64,000 nt of DNA, taken from contig CAJNDS010000480.1 in NCBI GenBank assembly GCA_905221605.1, positions 62,001 to 126,000 on the forward strand, written 5' to 3'. The position numbers and the translations under genes are program-made. Under the pieces are notes generated by a model. It was given only the letters and a program-made list of their open reading frames with translations. It was not told where the DNA came from and made no database searches. Numbering within the stretch: position 1 is the first letter of the stretch; each line of letters opens with the position of its first letter. Shown here piece by piece: positions 23,700-35,659 of the stretch. This DNA is from Symbiodinium natans (Eukaryota > Sar > Dinophyceae > Suessiales > Symbiodiniaceae).

Positions 23700-24560
23700 G
23701 CGCACATCAGGCAGAAAACCACCGTCGTGGCTTAACAATCCTGGAGGTCGCGCAAGGTCTCGCAGTCCTCATGCCTGCCAAGTGCTTCAAGCAACTCTTC
23801 GCTCTGCGGAACACCTCTTTCCACATCATCAGCGCCAGCAATGGGTCCAATGAGTGGGGAAGCAATTGCTCGCCCTGGAGTTCCTGAGGAACCAACTGTA
23901 CAAGGAATGACTGTGCCAAGCAAAAGCGCAGCGTGCAGACGATCTGATGTGTTCGGAGTCATCTCCGGAGGCAATATTGGACATGGGCTGCTGTGCTGCT
24001 AAAGCACAACAACGTCCGTCACATTTGGGTGCCAGTGGAGAACACCTGGCCCTAACCACGCACAGTGTGTCAGCACGTCGACGTCGGCAACGCGCTGTCT
24101 GGATGTAAGCGGCGATCATGGAAGGTCTTAAGGTCTTCAGCAGCATCTTAGAGGATGGCATCGTCTTTGTCGTCATCCTTGTCGCCAAAACCCTCATATT
24201 CCATGCCAGGCGGTGGGCACCTCATCAAAAAGATCGGCCACAAGCCCACATTTAGCCCAAACCTCCTAGGTCCTCGACTCTGTAGATACAGGCCTTCTTC
24301 AGAACATCTACAGCTGCTGCATGAACTGGGCACAGACTCGAGCTTCACAGCCAAGTGTCCAGGCGCGGTTGCGCCCCGCTGCACGGCCAACAGGCTTCTT
24401 CTTGTAGGCCAGGTAGTCTCGATCATGGGTGTAACCTGTGCGTACTGCTGCGGACAGCAGCTTCCCGCATTGTCTCTACAGATGCAAATAACCGACACCA
24501 GGACTGTACCAAGGTGCTTAGACAGACCGGATCTGGAGGCCCTTCCTCTTTCCTGGATGA
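23700..24560 (-). CDS. Ambiguous coding blocks
   Basis: Two overlapping minus-strand frames look protein-like: GADDVERGVPQSEELLEALG followed by RHEDCETLRDLQ in one, and ELQGEQLLPHSLDPLLALMM in another (23730-23915). Near 24170-24240 an acidic block reads MEYEGFGDKDDDKDDAIL. I cannot decide between frames or link them. Confidence 0.25.
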
Positions 24561-24625
24561 CGCCGGACTTCGGATTAAGGAGTTTTGCTGTCAGCTACAG
24601 GCACGCTTGAGTTTGGGACTCATAG

Positions 24626-26800
24626 TCATCGCTTAAGCGAAGACGATGCACCCGTCGCCACGCCTTGTTGTGAGACCTCGCTGCTCTTGACAGCATGCAG
24701 CTTGGAACGCCGGCGAAGGATGCGAAGGAACAAGTGAGCGCAAGCGATGCCGCCGAGCGACCAAACGATCAGGTTCATCCGAGTACCAGAAGCTATGTCA
24801 TCAGCACCATGCCGTCGGCTGCCCAGATGCAAGACGGCTCGCCCCACCTGCAATGAGTGGACAGGCATCTCACGGAATCTCGTGGTGGAGCTGTGAGATG
24901 GTAAGCGTACGCGTGCATTCAGGGTGTAACCTGCGAGCCTGCGACATGAGTTTAGCTGATTCACCATGCTACGTCTGCCAGGTGCCATGTCGAAGCTCAA
25001 GTTGTCAACGCCTTCATAAGCTTAGTAGGCTAAGTTCGCCTCGCTTCCCTCTGCCCGAACCCTGAACTGACATCAAGTGTGCAAGCACCCCGCTTGAAAA
25101 ACTCTTGTGGCCAACGCACCTCGTGAGCGTAGACGTGGGAGGCCTGCATGGGGAACTAAGATTCTGTGCGCATCTGGAGTTTCGATCTGTACATAGCGAA
25201 TTCTCGCCCAGTTCTAGCCTGTCCAGGGAAACTGGGTACAAAGGCATGGCTGGTTCAGGAACGAGCCTTCCACATGAGTCAGCTACACTATACGTGCAGC
25301 TTCATGAAGCCGCGTGAGCCTTCTGCTTGCGGGCGCTGGAGGCTTCAACTGGATTCCCTCAAACAGCAAAACTGCTCATGCCAAGCAAGCTACATAGAGG
25401 CTACCTTTTTGCAGGTAGGGTCGATGGGGAAGTTCGCTGCCTTTCAACATCTTGCAACGTCCAGAAGTTCGCTCTCCTTCAACATCTCGCAACGACAAGA
25501 GCAGGAGAAGCCTTGCGGTGATCTGGCGCGCCCATATATCCGCAAAAGGTCAGCGTGGCTCCCGTAAACTCATGGCCTGACAAAGCAGCTCGTAGATACA
25601 GGATAGTTCCTGCCACCCGAGAATGAGGGAGGGGTGGGGGGGAGGGGGGGGCGGGCAGGGGCTACCATGAGGACGATGTTGGCACACCTTTTCTATGAGA
25701 AAACAACGGAAACAGTGAGGAAGCCTGAAACAATCTTTTGACGAGGCCCCCTTGCGCAGACCCCGGCCTAAGCACACGTTGAAGGTGACGTCCTCGGAGA
25801 AACGGCGCTAGGACAGCGTATGACATCTTTTAGCAGTTCTCCATTGCTGCATATTGCTGCAGAAAGCATCAGCTCGAGCCAATGATTCCAGCGTGCAAGC
25901 CTCGTGACCTTCTTCAATCCCGTAATTGCAATCAGACAATGGAGACAAGCAGCAGAGTCGTCTGTATGCATGTCCAACCCCAAATCTTCGGAAGCCGTAT
26001 ATCTGACAATGAAGGAGTGGTGGTCGTCAAACTGCGATGCCTCCGGGTGAACCGCAACTTTGGGTGCCAGCATCTGTCGGCATAGCTTCAACATGCCCAA
26101 TGCAGCACCCAACCTGCTTTGGGAACAGCACTTTAGCCTTAACCAGGCAAGTTGCTGTCTCAATAAGTCGCGCAGCCTAATGCAACAGTAGAAGGGCACT
26201 GCAACAGTGGTTACACCAAACAGGCAGGCTGCAACTGGCCAAATGTATTTCTGCTGGAACTCCGTGATCATCGGTCGCATACCTATCTCATTCACGATAA
26301 CACCTCGGCAGCCAGCGTCTCATTCATGGCATGGCAACCGAGTATGCATGAGAAAGCCAAAGCGGAGCTTCAGCAGCTTCACGTCAGCAAAGCTGCCGTA
26401 ATTATTCATGGAATTCGGACGCCGTGCTGGGATGCCCGATGCGTAGAAACTGGCAATCTCCTTTGTCGACTCACTTCCAAGTTTCTTCCTGTCCAAAACT
26501 CCCTGGGTCGCTTTCACACCCGAGCTAGAGGTCTCCTCGTTGAAGCAAGAGATGAACTCCTTGGTGAAGCAGGGAAACGAATAGACTCCGGCCACCTCCT
26601 CGCCTCGGTGGCGCATTGACATCCGGAGAGAACAGTAAACAAAAGCCCTGAAAAGACCATCAAGTACTGGCTTTTCGATGCTGAGTTTCGCTACATCCTT
26701 CTCTCAGCAGCCTGAGCCCAGGACGCAGGTGTGGGCAGATTTCGCGCGGCTCGCAGTTGAAGCCAGCTTTGCAGGCTTGGACAATCTCCTAAGCACAAGC
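24626..26800 (-). CDS. 2-oxoglutarate/Fe(II)-dependent oxygenase (prolyl-hydroxylase-like), at least six exons
   Basis: Joined exons reconstruct a P4H-type double-stranded beta-helix dioxygenase. The first clear exon ends at 26397 (VYSFPCFTKEFISCFNEET ... ARRPNSMNNYG). Exon 26303-25954 (VIVNEIGMRPMITEFQQKYI ... FDDHHSFIVRY ... LDMHTDDS) carries the iron ligands H-x-D. Exon 25792-25768 reads DVTFNVCL. Exon 25576-25512 reads HEFTGATLTFCGYMGAPDHR. Exon 25143-25120 is 24 nt (ASHVYAHE). Exon 24847-24626 (VGRAVLHLGSRRHGADDIAS, then GTRMNLIVW) supplies the distal His and the 2OG-binding Arg, then stops at TGA. Donors are GC, GC, GC, GC and GT, each with an AG acceptor and intact phase. About 45 residues mid-exon 26303-25954 do not align with the family and may hide an in-frame intron. 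A possible earlier exon lies near 26790-26720 (EIVQACKAGFNCEPREICPH). The substrate is unknown. Confidence 0.85.
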
Positions 26801-26859
26801 AAAGCGGCCGGTCATGGCATTGACATGGTTGACATGGCATGAAGTGCACTAAGTACACG

Positions 26860-27330
26860 CTAAAGTCCGCTAAAGCGACTAAACCTCCTAAACCTCCTAA
26901 ACCCTTCCTCTGGCAGACAGGAGTCCACCAGCTCCGGAGCTACCCAGCTGTCAAGAATGCGACTGTCAAACAGCTCTGGATGCTTCCTGAACCTGGGACG
27001 TGAGACTTTCGAGGAAATGAGACGCAGCTGATGTCTTCAAACCAGCAATTGGCTAAGACACGTCTTGTATCTCCGGGAAGCTTCTGGAATGTCCTTGCAA
27101 GGGATCAGACATGAGCATATGTGACCAGATACCTTTGCATCACACTGGGGCTGCATGCTCACATGCTGTCCTTGTCATCCTCATCCAGGGAAGGGGCTTG
27201 GCTCACGCCGCCACCAAAATAACTGAGAAACCCAGACAGGCCCTGACCCATGGTGAGGGACGCTTCTAAGGCATTGACGTTAAAGTCCTAAGAGTGTGAG
27301 TTGCAATGAGCGTGGCTTGCGAGGCGTGAC
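26860..27330. other. Spacer with small telomere-like motif
   Basis: Contains aaacctcctaaacctcctaaaccc at about 26880-26905 and otherwise no coding signal. Confidence 0.4.
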
Positions 27331-28600
27331 TCACATTTCCTGTGTGCAGCCAGCTCGATGTGCGCTTGACATGATGCACGATCCACTATGCCATGCCCCA
27401 TTGCTGGCAAGCTGTTTGGCAAGATGCAATGATGCATGAGCGTAGATGCAACCACCTCTAGACTCTAGGATGGTTGCCAGAGATGCCTGGCAACTCGAGC
27501 CGCACGCACGACTAGTCACTCCACGAATCAAGCAACGCTGACAGCAGTCTGTGCTGGTTTCTCGACGGTTTCCCGCCTTGGCCCCTTGCCAGGCTTCCCG
27601 AGGCTCCCCTCCAGCAACTGGCCAGCCTGCGCCAATGCAACAGCCCCCAAAAGCCCCGGATCCAGGGCAGTGTGCACAATGCCTTGTCCGCGCACCAGCA
27701 CATGCCAGTGCTGCCATCACCTTATCCATCCTAGTATACCCTCTGCATACTCCAAGGGCCTAGCTTCACAAATCTCCGTTTGGTAACCGAGCTCTCAGGG
27801 TGGAGCACTGGTGTGGAGCCCAATGGCCATCCTCTGTGCAACGCGGGCCTCTCAAGATTTTGGCCACACCGCCCTCTTTTGGGCCCCTGCCTGTTGAGAC
27901 TCGCATAAAATGCACCCATATTGCAGGTGCCATATGGAACAGGGCCCCTTTTGAAGAGCTTCCCAGGCGCCGGGCCGAAGTGTCCGGGCATGGCTTCACC
28001 CGTCTCTTCGCAAGCCTCAGGCGTCAGCACGGATGAGACAATGCCGGAGTATGAAGAGTAGTGACAGTCTTGGTTAAAGCCTCAAAGGTAGCCCCTGGCC
28101 CTTTGACACCCCAAGGACTTCGGCTACATCGCGAAGCACTGTATTTCCGAATGCTTCCTCCATGCATGGACGACCGACCTCCACGAATCGGCATTTACGG
28201 GCCACGACGTGCAGCGAGCTTACGCCGTTGCCCCCTGTGCTCCCGCACTGCTGTAGGACACCCTCCCTACGGAAACCTAAGACTTTGGAAGCTGCAGCCC
28301 ACCGCACAAGCGCAAGGCATTAGAGAACTACGCAAGATAGGACCATGTAGGAAACGCCACTGCTGGGCCGAAGATATTTAGCCCGTCTCGCACGCGCCGA
28401 AAGCGCTGAGCTGGTGGGCATCATGTGGCGTCCAGCACCCGCCCCTGCCTACGCCGGGTACTCCCGAGCGCAAGCCCGCCAACCGCCCCACCCTTACGCA
28501 GCACTGGTCCACCCAAACGCAGCCCGAGTCATAGCACAAGGCGTACTGTGGTTCAAGACCCTGCCAAGTCCAGCAGCCGAGCTCGCTCCACCGGGCGCAC
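27331..28600. other. GC-rich stretch with unassigned open frames
   Basis: Several overlapping open frames on both strands (for example minus 27331-27729). None shows a domain, splice signal or heptad pattern. I see no gene I can support. Confidence 0.3.
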
Positions 28601-28614
28601 CTAAGCCGCCTCCG

Positions 28615-28702
28615 CTAGTGCTAGTGCTCGTAGTAGTCGTAGTAGTCGTCGTAGTAGTCGTACTAGTACTAGTACTAGTACTAGTACTAGTACTAGTACT
28701 AC

Positions 28703-28767
<65 letters not shown>
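28615..28767. repeat. Compound (TACTAG)n / (TAG)n microsatellite
   Basis: (GTAGTC/GTAGTA) units lead into about seven copies of the self-complementary hexamer tactag (about 28660-28703), then about 21 TAG triplets to 28766. The hexamer part can fold back on itself. Open frames here are repeat artefacts. Confidence 0.95.
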
Positions 28768-29268
28768 AAGGAGCGCAGCAGTAGCATCAGTAGCAGGCGC
28801 TTTCGAAGTCGGTAGTAGTAGACTAGTAGTAGATGTAGTCGTCGTCGTAATCGCGCTGGTGGTACGGAGGTCTTCCTTCGGTAGAATACACGCGCTTATA
28901 CTTTTGCCATCACAGCATCACTATTGTTCAGAAGTAAAGTCGTGAGACATCAACGTGGCGGAGCACCTTGTTTGCTGCCTCGGGGCCCCGGCATTTGCCA
29001 CTTGCGACTTGAGCAGGGACACCGTGCGGCCTCCAGGACTCCAAGCTCAGACATTCCCAGTTTGAAAGTGGCTCGCCAAAAACACTCCAACATCCCCAAG
29101 CAATGCACTCGGCTTCAGGCTGAGGTCCAGGTTGTCTGAAGGGGATGAGAAAACACCGGCCAGCGCGCAACCTCAGCCAAGGGAGGGTCAACCGTGATCG
29201 CGAGGGAGTGACTTTCATATCCTAACATAGAGATATCGCACCGCTGATCCTGCTTGATGTGCGTATAC

Positions 29269-29360
29269 CTCTGACAGTTCCGTGCACTGAGCTCCATTCC
29301 ACCCAGAAGGGCAGCCAGCAGAAAAACCGGCGCAGCGAAGGCTGCAGTGCGTCTGAGCAT
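29269..29360 (-). CDS. First exon of a predicted secreted or membrane protein
   Basis: An ATG at 29360 opens MLRRTAAFAAPVFLLAALLG, a good signal peptide or signal anchor (basic n-region, about 14-residue hydrophobic core), followed by GMELSARNCQ. A consensus GT donor (CAGAG|GTATACG) follows at 29268. Downstream minus-strand blocks to about 28930 (AANKVLRHVDVS) may hold later exons. The mature protein is not recognised. Confidence 0.45.
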
Positions 29361-29399
29361 GAGTCGTTGCCGGGTATATGATCCGGAACATTTCGCGCC

Positions 29400-31280
29400 A
29401 TGTCAGTTAGCAGCCAGATGTGAAATGTTGCTATGACGTGTCAAACCGCTTCCTGACAAGCGGGACTCGTGAGACACTACCTGAAATCATCTCGAACGAA
29501 GCTCTTGCTGGAGCCCGGCAGATTGAGACTCGGCTTTTGGGAGAGCCGCAATGTTGAGGTGGTCAAAGTGCCTGCTGGCCGAAGATGCTGTAGCGGTGCT
29601 TGCCGCAGCCTCCACCTATGGAACCAAGGAACATCGTGATCATGTGTCTTAGGTCACGCACCCGTTAGATAATAAGACGTACAGCCAGTGAAGCCATTGC
29701 ATGTTTCCTGGTCGTTCTCGGAATTTGAATGTGATTCTTCGGGCCTACGAAGACATTCGATTTGGAGAAAGTACTTATGGAACAAATTCGATTTGGTGAA
29801 AGTACTTGAGAGATATCGGCAAGTAAACCTTATTTACTTAGCTTGGTGTTCTACCACCGGCAGTTCGCAACTTCACTTCACTGTTCGCTGACTCTGATGG
29901 CAGTTTTGCAGGGGATCATTTGCTAATTGAGCGGCGTTCAAAACCCATCGTCGAATTTCGGCGTAAAACCTTTGTGCTTACGCGCCGCGTGCATTGTACT
30001 TACACGCGCACCGTGTTGGCTTACGCGGTAGGTGCCGGCCGCAAGGATTTCCAGCCCTGAAATTCTACAAATAACCAGCCGCCCCCTCTTGAACAAAAGC
30101 CAGCGGTTTGTTAAGATTCTGGATGGATGGCCTACCGGTTTGCGGAGCTTGCGCGGAAATGGAGCTTCTGTGAATGATGTTTGGTTTTTCGCCAATGGAT
30201 CTAGTCTACGGTTGAGGCCCCTCCGCTGTCAAACTTGTTGCAAACGCGGACCCTTACGCGTGCCTTACGCGCGTGGGCTTTTGGCTTACGTGGGGCAAGA
30301 TTTCCGCAGCCCCTTTACATGTTTCATCATGGCCAGTTTCGGCCTCTGCTGAATTGGTGAACTTCGTAAGCTTGCAGCATTGCATCTCTAAATCCCTTAA
30401 CTTGTTACTGATTGGTTTCCAAAACATTTGCTTTAACCTCCGGGTTGTGCAAGTCGGTCTCCGTACAAGAAATTGCTTTTCTTGAGGGGCTACGGACAAA
30501 AAAACATCTTGAATTCGCAGGGCTTTGTTCATCGGATCCTCGGATTACGACCTTTCTGTATGCCCACAACACAAGGCGACGTCCATGTCGAAGCAGCAGC
30601 GCGCAGCTTCAAGCAAAGGTGCAGAAGTGCGATGCCGCAGTCTCTGCCGGACTTCGCTTTGCACCACTCCGGGCAAGGTGTGAAGTCGGACGCCAGAACT
30701 GCGCGACGCTGCGATCTCTTCACGCTTTTTTGGACCGCAATACACGAACAGGAGACCTGCTAGCGAACTGCAACTGGCACCTTCATGGCTGAATGAGCTA
30801 CTTGACTTAATTTAAACTTACTTCCACACAAGAGGCAAAGAGGAGAAAAAGAGCAGGCCCCGCCCTCCTCCCCTGCCATTAATTATTCTCCGGGCATGTT
30901 GCTTAATTCCCGGGAAGACGGGGGGAGGGGGGTGGGGGGCTTCCAATCAGAAGCTAGGATTAACTTGTTAAGTTACAGGCGTTTGGCGACTCAAGATGAA
31001 GCTTCCCATTTGGTCAACAATACATGCTTTTGAAATGGCTAGCGCCAAAGACCTCAGGAAACATGGAGGCATACCGCTGCCCCAGAACCACCCACTTCCC
31101 CCCTCTTATAAGCCCCCGTTAGCTCAGAATTCAAGCGTGAGAGCAGTTTCAACTCTGGAGCTCACGTCCTACCTGGTGCCATCCGTGGCTTCAAAGGCTG
31201 CGCTTTAGGATGTCTAGGGCTGAGCGTTTCAGAGGTTCAAGGCAGGAGGGGCTTGTAATACACCCAATTTGTTAGAGAAG
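29400..31280. other. Gene-poor, AT-richer stretch
   Basis: Base composition shifts to lower GC (29650-30560). Open frames on both strands (such as plus 30032-30352 and 30412-30792) lack domains. This may contain an old dispersed repeat, but I could not recognise one. Confidence 0.35.
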
Positions 31281-31287
31281 GCGAGGC

Positions 31288-31779
31288 CTATCGAGGCCCC
31301 GGCTGCAGCAACAGAGCCAGCAAAAAACAAACCTTTTCGTTTGGGGGGCTAGTCTGCAGGCTCCTGAACCTAGGAACGCTGCCCGCCTCAAAAGCCTGCA
31401 TCTTCCGCAAGGAGGCAGGCTGTCTGAACTGTTTGGGTGATGTACGCCGTTGACTTCCGACAACTGGATTGGAGAGGGTGTTACTGCGATTCAATGCTGT
31501 CCTTTGGTTGTGCGATCCTGTCTGCAGCACTCGCATGCATACATGGGTCTTCTTGAGAGAGCCAGCAGGAGTCATAGACTGAACTTGACAGCTTAGTCCG
31601 GGTCGCAATGCTTTGAACATCATGATGCGAAGCAGACTGTGTTTTCCTTCCACTTTCCCAGACTCTTTTTGCACTTTGACGCATCTCTTACACCTCACCC
31701 CTGCTTGCCCGCTCAGTACGAGCACATCTTCATGTCTCGGACAACTCTGGGTGGAGACCTGCCATGCAATCCATCTCAA
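31288..31779 (-). CDS. Hypothetical open frame, 163 codons
   Basis: Long minus-strand frame on the same strand as most genes, with lysine-rich stretches (RCKRCVKVQKESGKVEGKHS) and a hydrophobic end (VCFLLALLLQPGPR). A CxxC (CKRC) occurs near its start, but it is not a recognisable zinc finger. No domain and no clear splice bounds; it may be only partly coding. Confidence 0.3.
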   Translation of the reverse strand: MRWIAWQVSTQSCPRHEDVLVLSGQAGVRCKRCVKVQKESGKVEGKHSLLRIMMFKALRPGLSCQVQSMTPAGSLKKTHVCMRVLQTGSHNQRTALNRSNTLSNPVVGSQRRTSPKQFRQPASLRKMQAFEAGSVPRFRSLQTSPPNEKVCFLLALLLQPGPR

Positions 31780-32505
31780 CCCTCACACTGGGAGCAAAAC
31801 TAAGCCAAACATACGATGCCAGATCCACGTTCTCTCGAAGTCCTCAGCTGTGCACGGATGCAGAACGTGCTTTCCCGAAAGGTCCCCGTCAGCCATCCCC
31901 CCCGAACAACCAGGCTACTGAGATATGAAGGAGCCCTGAGCACCACTCGAAAATGCGTTTTGGAAATCTCTACTGTGACATACAGCCAAAAACAGCATTG
32001 CCGGCATAGCAAGTTTCCCTGACAGCACTACACCACATTCAGAATCCACAAGATATTCACTAAGCGCCAGTTCAAGATAGCAGAAAAAGAACTCAGCGTG
32101 TTTCGTTGCCGTTTGAACTTGCGGTAAGGATGTGCAGGGAGAAGGACCGGGGGGGGGGGAGGTTGGAGCGCGTCCGATGAACTCGGCCCAGGAGAAGTGG
32201 GTCTATCTCACCAGTGGACGTTCTTTGAAGACTCGGGACAAATGAAGAACCTACCCATGGAGGGTGACCCAAGGCCAGGGGGCTTTGGGGGGCGGGGCCT
32301 AGGCCTAGACCACAGTAGGAGTCTGCCAAGAAGCACGGCTTGAACTGTGCCACTGTGCTACTTCCCAAAGCCCATCCAGCCAGGCATCGTTGTTGCCGTG
32401 CCGCTTCTTCTCATGCCCGTCTTGTAAAGCAAAGGCCTGCCAGGGGAGGAAAGGACGACGCACTGAAATTCAACCAACATACACAACTTTGTATGCTTTC
32501 TAGCG

Positions 32506-32625
32506 CTAACAGATAAGGATCTTTTGTCCAGAGCTCAGCACTTGCAACACATTACGTCCCTCCTGTGTGGTGATCTTGCCATCTGCTGTGTTCTTTGTCT
32601 TCATGCTGCCGGGCGTATCCCACAC
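32506..32625 (-). CDS. C-terminal exon of an unidentified gene
   Basis: It starts after AGGAAG|G and reads VWDTPGSMKTKNTADGKITT, then QEGRNVLQVLSSGQKILIC and TAG. Composition and the AG|G boundary favour a terminal exon. Upstream, near 32720-32640, the same strand can encode a Val/Leu/Trp-rich hydrophobic stretch. The family is not recognised. Confidence 0.4.
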   Translation of the reverse strand: MWDTPGSMKTKNTADGKITTQEGRNVLQVLSSGQKILIC

Positions 32626-33249
32626 CTTCCTCAGAAGATGTTGAGGAAATACAAACCACCGCCCACAAGCCAGAAGCGGACCATACTGCCCAAAGTGCCA
32701 CAACACTCCACAGCACTGTAAGCGCGACACGGCAGAGGCAGCTGCATCGCCTTTGACTTTGAGAGGTTATTCAGAATTCTTCCAGCATGATCGACAGGTG
32801 CCTGGTAGGCAGTGTGGATACGGTGTGACTCATCGGGAGTCAGCTCACCTAGCCCCCGAGCACATGCGGGGGAGCGATATGATTCTCACATATTCTCACC
32901 ACACTTCAACACGTGATTCTATGCTGCATATGACAACTTCACTCAGCTCTTTCGCCTCGCCGACGCAGGGCTTCCTGGCCGAGTGGCCGCAGAGCTGCCT
33001 GTGAAGAGTCGGGGCAGCCGACATATATACTCAGGGCGGGGAGAGAGTATAGTAGTATAGGGTAGAATAGTAGTACAGGGCAGACTAGGGTAGACTAGGG
33101 GTTTTGGGGAGGGGAAACAGGCGGAGCTCCAGCGGGATCCCCGCAGGCACAAGCAAGCTCTCAAAAGTTGCCCCCCCGCTCCTCATCTTGGACGCCCAAG
33201 TCCTGGCGCTTCTTTTAGCGCGTTCCCCGCTCTTCGGGGGCTGTTCGTT

Positions 33250-33909
33250 AAGATCAGAAGCTCCAAAATGCAAAGCTACGGCTATGCTTGTCATCCACCT
33301 GCAGGGCCTCCGCCATTTCCACAATGTCCTCAAAGATCGAAGGAACATCCAAGATCAAGCAGGAAAACATCCAAGTTCTTACGTGGCGAGGTACGGCATG
33401 GCGAGTGGGGAACAAGCACAAAGTTTAAGCATTCAGCGAGTCTGACAAATTCATCTGAGCAGCCGTTGCGGAAAGGCCGCGATGGATGAATTTCTCTTTC
33501 AGTCGCAGGACCACCTGAAGCATGGATAGCAGCATAAAAAGAGCAACACAAGGACGGGTGTTGTCATCGGAAACAGCTGCCCAGCCTTTGATTGGAGGGC
33601 AGTGTCTTTCACACCTCAAAAGGCATGGAAGTCGTAGGCGCTTGGACCTCGAAAACGAGCCCCCAAAGACCCTCAACCCTAAGCTGAGCGCGCGACCCTT
33701 CTCGCCCTTCATGGCGGCCAGTATCAGGGCCAAGTCCGGCCCGTCCTAACAATCCGATCCGCTTTATGAATGTCGATCATCACGACAATATCACTACAAT
33801 CACTGTTGATGATGTCCGAAACCAGGCCCCTGGCGAGGTCTGTCTGCTTCGAGCGAAGCTGAGACGGCAAGGACTTGGGCTCGAAATGCTTCTTGAGGGA
33901 GCCTGACAA
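33250..33909 (-). CDS. Hypothetical protein, several exons
   Basis: Coding blocks in order: about 33880-33805 (SKQTDLARGLVSDIINS); about 33747-33640 after TTAG|G (DGPDLALILAAMKGEKGRAL), joinable in phase across a roughly 56-nt GA...AG intron; about 33520-33440 after TTCAG|G (VVLRLKEKFIHRGLSATAAQ, then MNLSDS); about 33345-33300 (LDVPSIFEDIVEMAEALQ) ending at CAG|GT. The helical, charged character suggests a soluble scaffold-like protein. The family is not recognised and both ends are missing. Confidence 0.45.
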
Positions 33910-33919
33910 GAATGATCCA

Positions 33920-35050
33920 GGACTCCTCGCCTCTGATTCTACATGATTCTACACCAAGAACAGAGCTCTTTTTTTGACCTCCCTGTGAATTCCCTATGAA
34001 CTCCCTGTGTCTCCCTATGAACTCCCCATAAACAAGCGAACTGTTCAAGGTGGAGGAAGCCTTCGCCCTTCAGAGGTGCACCGAGCCAGAAAAGCCGCGC
34101 CAAACCTCAGCAAGAGCCCTCTCAGCACAAAGCGAAAGAAGAACTGCCCCTGACTGTAACCTCCGACACGACCTGCCTACCCCCCATTTTAGGCTAGGTA
34201 GTGGTACCGGATGCGACCTCACATAACCTGCTCATACATATGTATGTAGGACCTTTATGCGCGCTCAGAATTTCAAAGATGTTTAGCGAATTTGCGGTGC
34301 CCCTGAACGTTTCACATAGGTATTTTGGGGAAGGCCCAGGTGGTTCAAAAACTGCAACAATCTTTGCAACCTTGAAAACTGTGAAAGGCCGTGAGTTTTA
34401 AAACGCTTAAGATGTTAAGGTTTCGAAGCATTTAAGGGTCTTTTTGAATTTTACAAGGCCCTTAAGGGGCCAGGTTCCTTTCTTGATTATTACTAAACTC
34501 TTTGCGTGCTTGTCGATGAACTCGAGGTCGCAAACTTTGTTCTCATTGTGTCTCTATGAGCAGCCGAAGTCTGAGACCCGCGACTCTTTGCAGAGTGGCG
34601 CCAGTTGCGTTCCACCATGAGAGCGAGGACGCGCTGCAGGGTCGAATGCTGAAAGCCGCTGCAGCTCAAATGGCGTGAAGGGGTCGACATGCCTCGATGA
34701 CCGGCTTCTGATCCTCTGGCTCCTTGCACAGCATCCTACGTCCTGAGGTCCTACCACACACTCAAGAGCACCTCAGTTTAAGAGGGCGCAGATGCGCCTG
34801 GAGCGCCATCCTCCTGAGGGCCTCCAGGGTCAGCAGGGTGATGTCCACGTCGCCTCAAGGACAGCGAGCAAATTTTTTTTACAAAAAAAAGATCCAAGCG
34901 AGAGGCTGGATCCAGCTACACACGTAAGTTCACGGAGATGATGCAATCTTTGCATGAATCCAGAAACCACTCAGAAACCACCATCTCTACACTGCCAAGC
35001 ACCCGACTTCCGGAAGCTGCCTCGTCTGCTCTGCACACTCCGCTTAGGGA
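33920..35050. other. Gene-poor stretch
   Basis: AT-richer with short direct repeats (ctccctatgaactccc near 33980-34025) and tttaagggtc-like wording around 34400-34470. No supported exon. Confidence 0.35.
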
Positions 35051-35060
35051 GTTAATTCAG

Positions 35061-35186
35061 TTATTTCGTCGCCTGTTCCTTGAGCTTCTCGGCCAGTTTC
35101 AGGACAGCCTTGTCTTCGGCCCACTCCTCGTAAAGGAATGCTGGGCAACTGATGCCCGAGGTCTCACGCGCCAAGTACAATCGGTC
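35061..35186 (-). CDS. C-terminal exon of an unidentified gene
   Basis: It begins after CGACAG|G and encodes 41 residues: DRLYLARETSGISCPAFLYE, then EWAEDKAVLKLAEKLKEQAT and K, then TAA at 35063-35061. The amphipathic charged tail (LKLAEKLKEQ) is convincing protein. A short preceding exon may lie near 35232 (VAKRSTARTR). No family assigned. Confidence 0.5.
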   Translation of the reverse strand, partial: DRLYLARETSGISCPAFLYEEWAEDKAVLKLAEKLKEQATK

Positions 35187-35659
35187 CTGTCGAGTCCTTG
35201 CCGTGGACCGCTTTGCAACCTCTGCGCCGGGAGGCACGCAGAAGCTCTAAGCATCGTAAGCATCTCAGGCTCTACCATCCTAGAGCTATATTTGCCAATT
35301 TTTGCCACATTTACGATTCTGAATTGTTCTCATTTTCGCGGAGATGGGGAACCTGGTAGAGCGCCTCTGCCCCCCAGCGGGCATCCCAACCTCAGAGTGC
35401 GGTTCGACTTCGCGCCCTGCATTCCGTGACTTGGTGAAATAAGCAAGGCACTGTCTTGTAGATTTTGTCTGACAACCTCCCGGTCAAGATGTAGCTTCAC
35501 CCGCACGCAAACTGCGAGGCGAGTCATGATTGACGTCTGTGTGAGTGCGTGCCAGCAAAACACTCAGCAGAACCACACCTGCACGACCGCCGTCGCGCTC
35601 TTGGCCAGACCAATCTCACATCAATGGATTCAGAGTCGTGCAATTTGACTTCAATTGCG

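Noticed and set aside
28414-28815. 133-codon plus frame and 97-codon minus frame rich in Val or Thr
   Set aside because: They arise from the TAG/TACTAG microsatellite.
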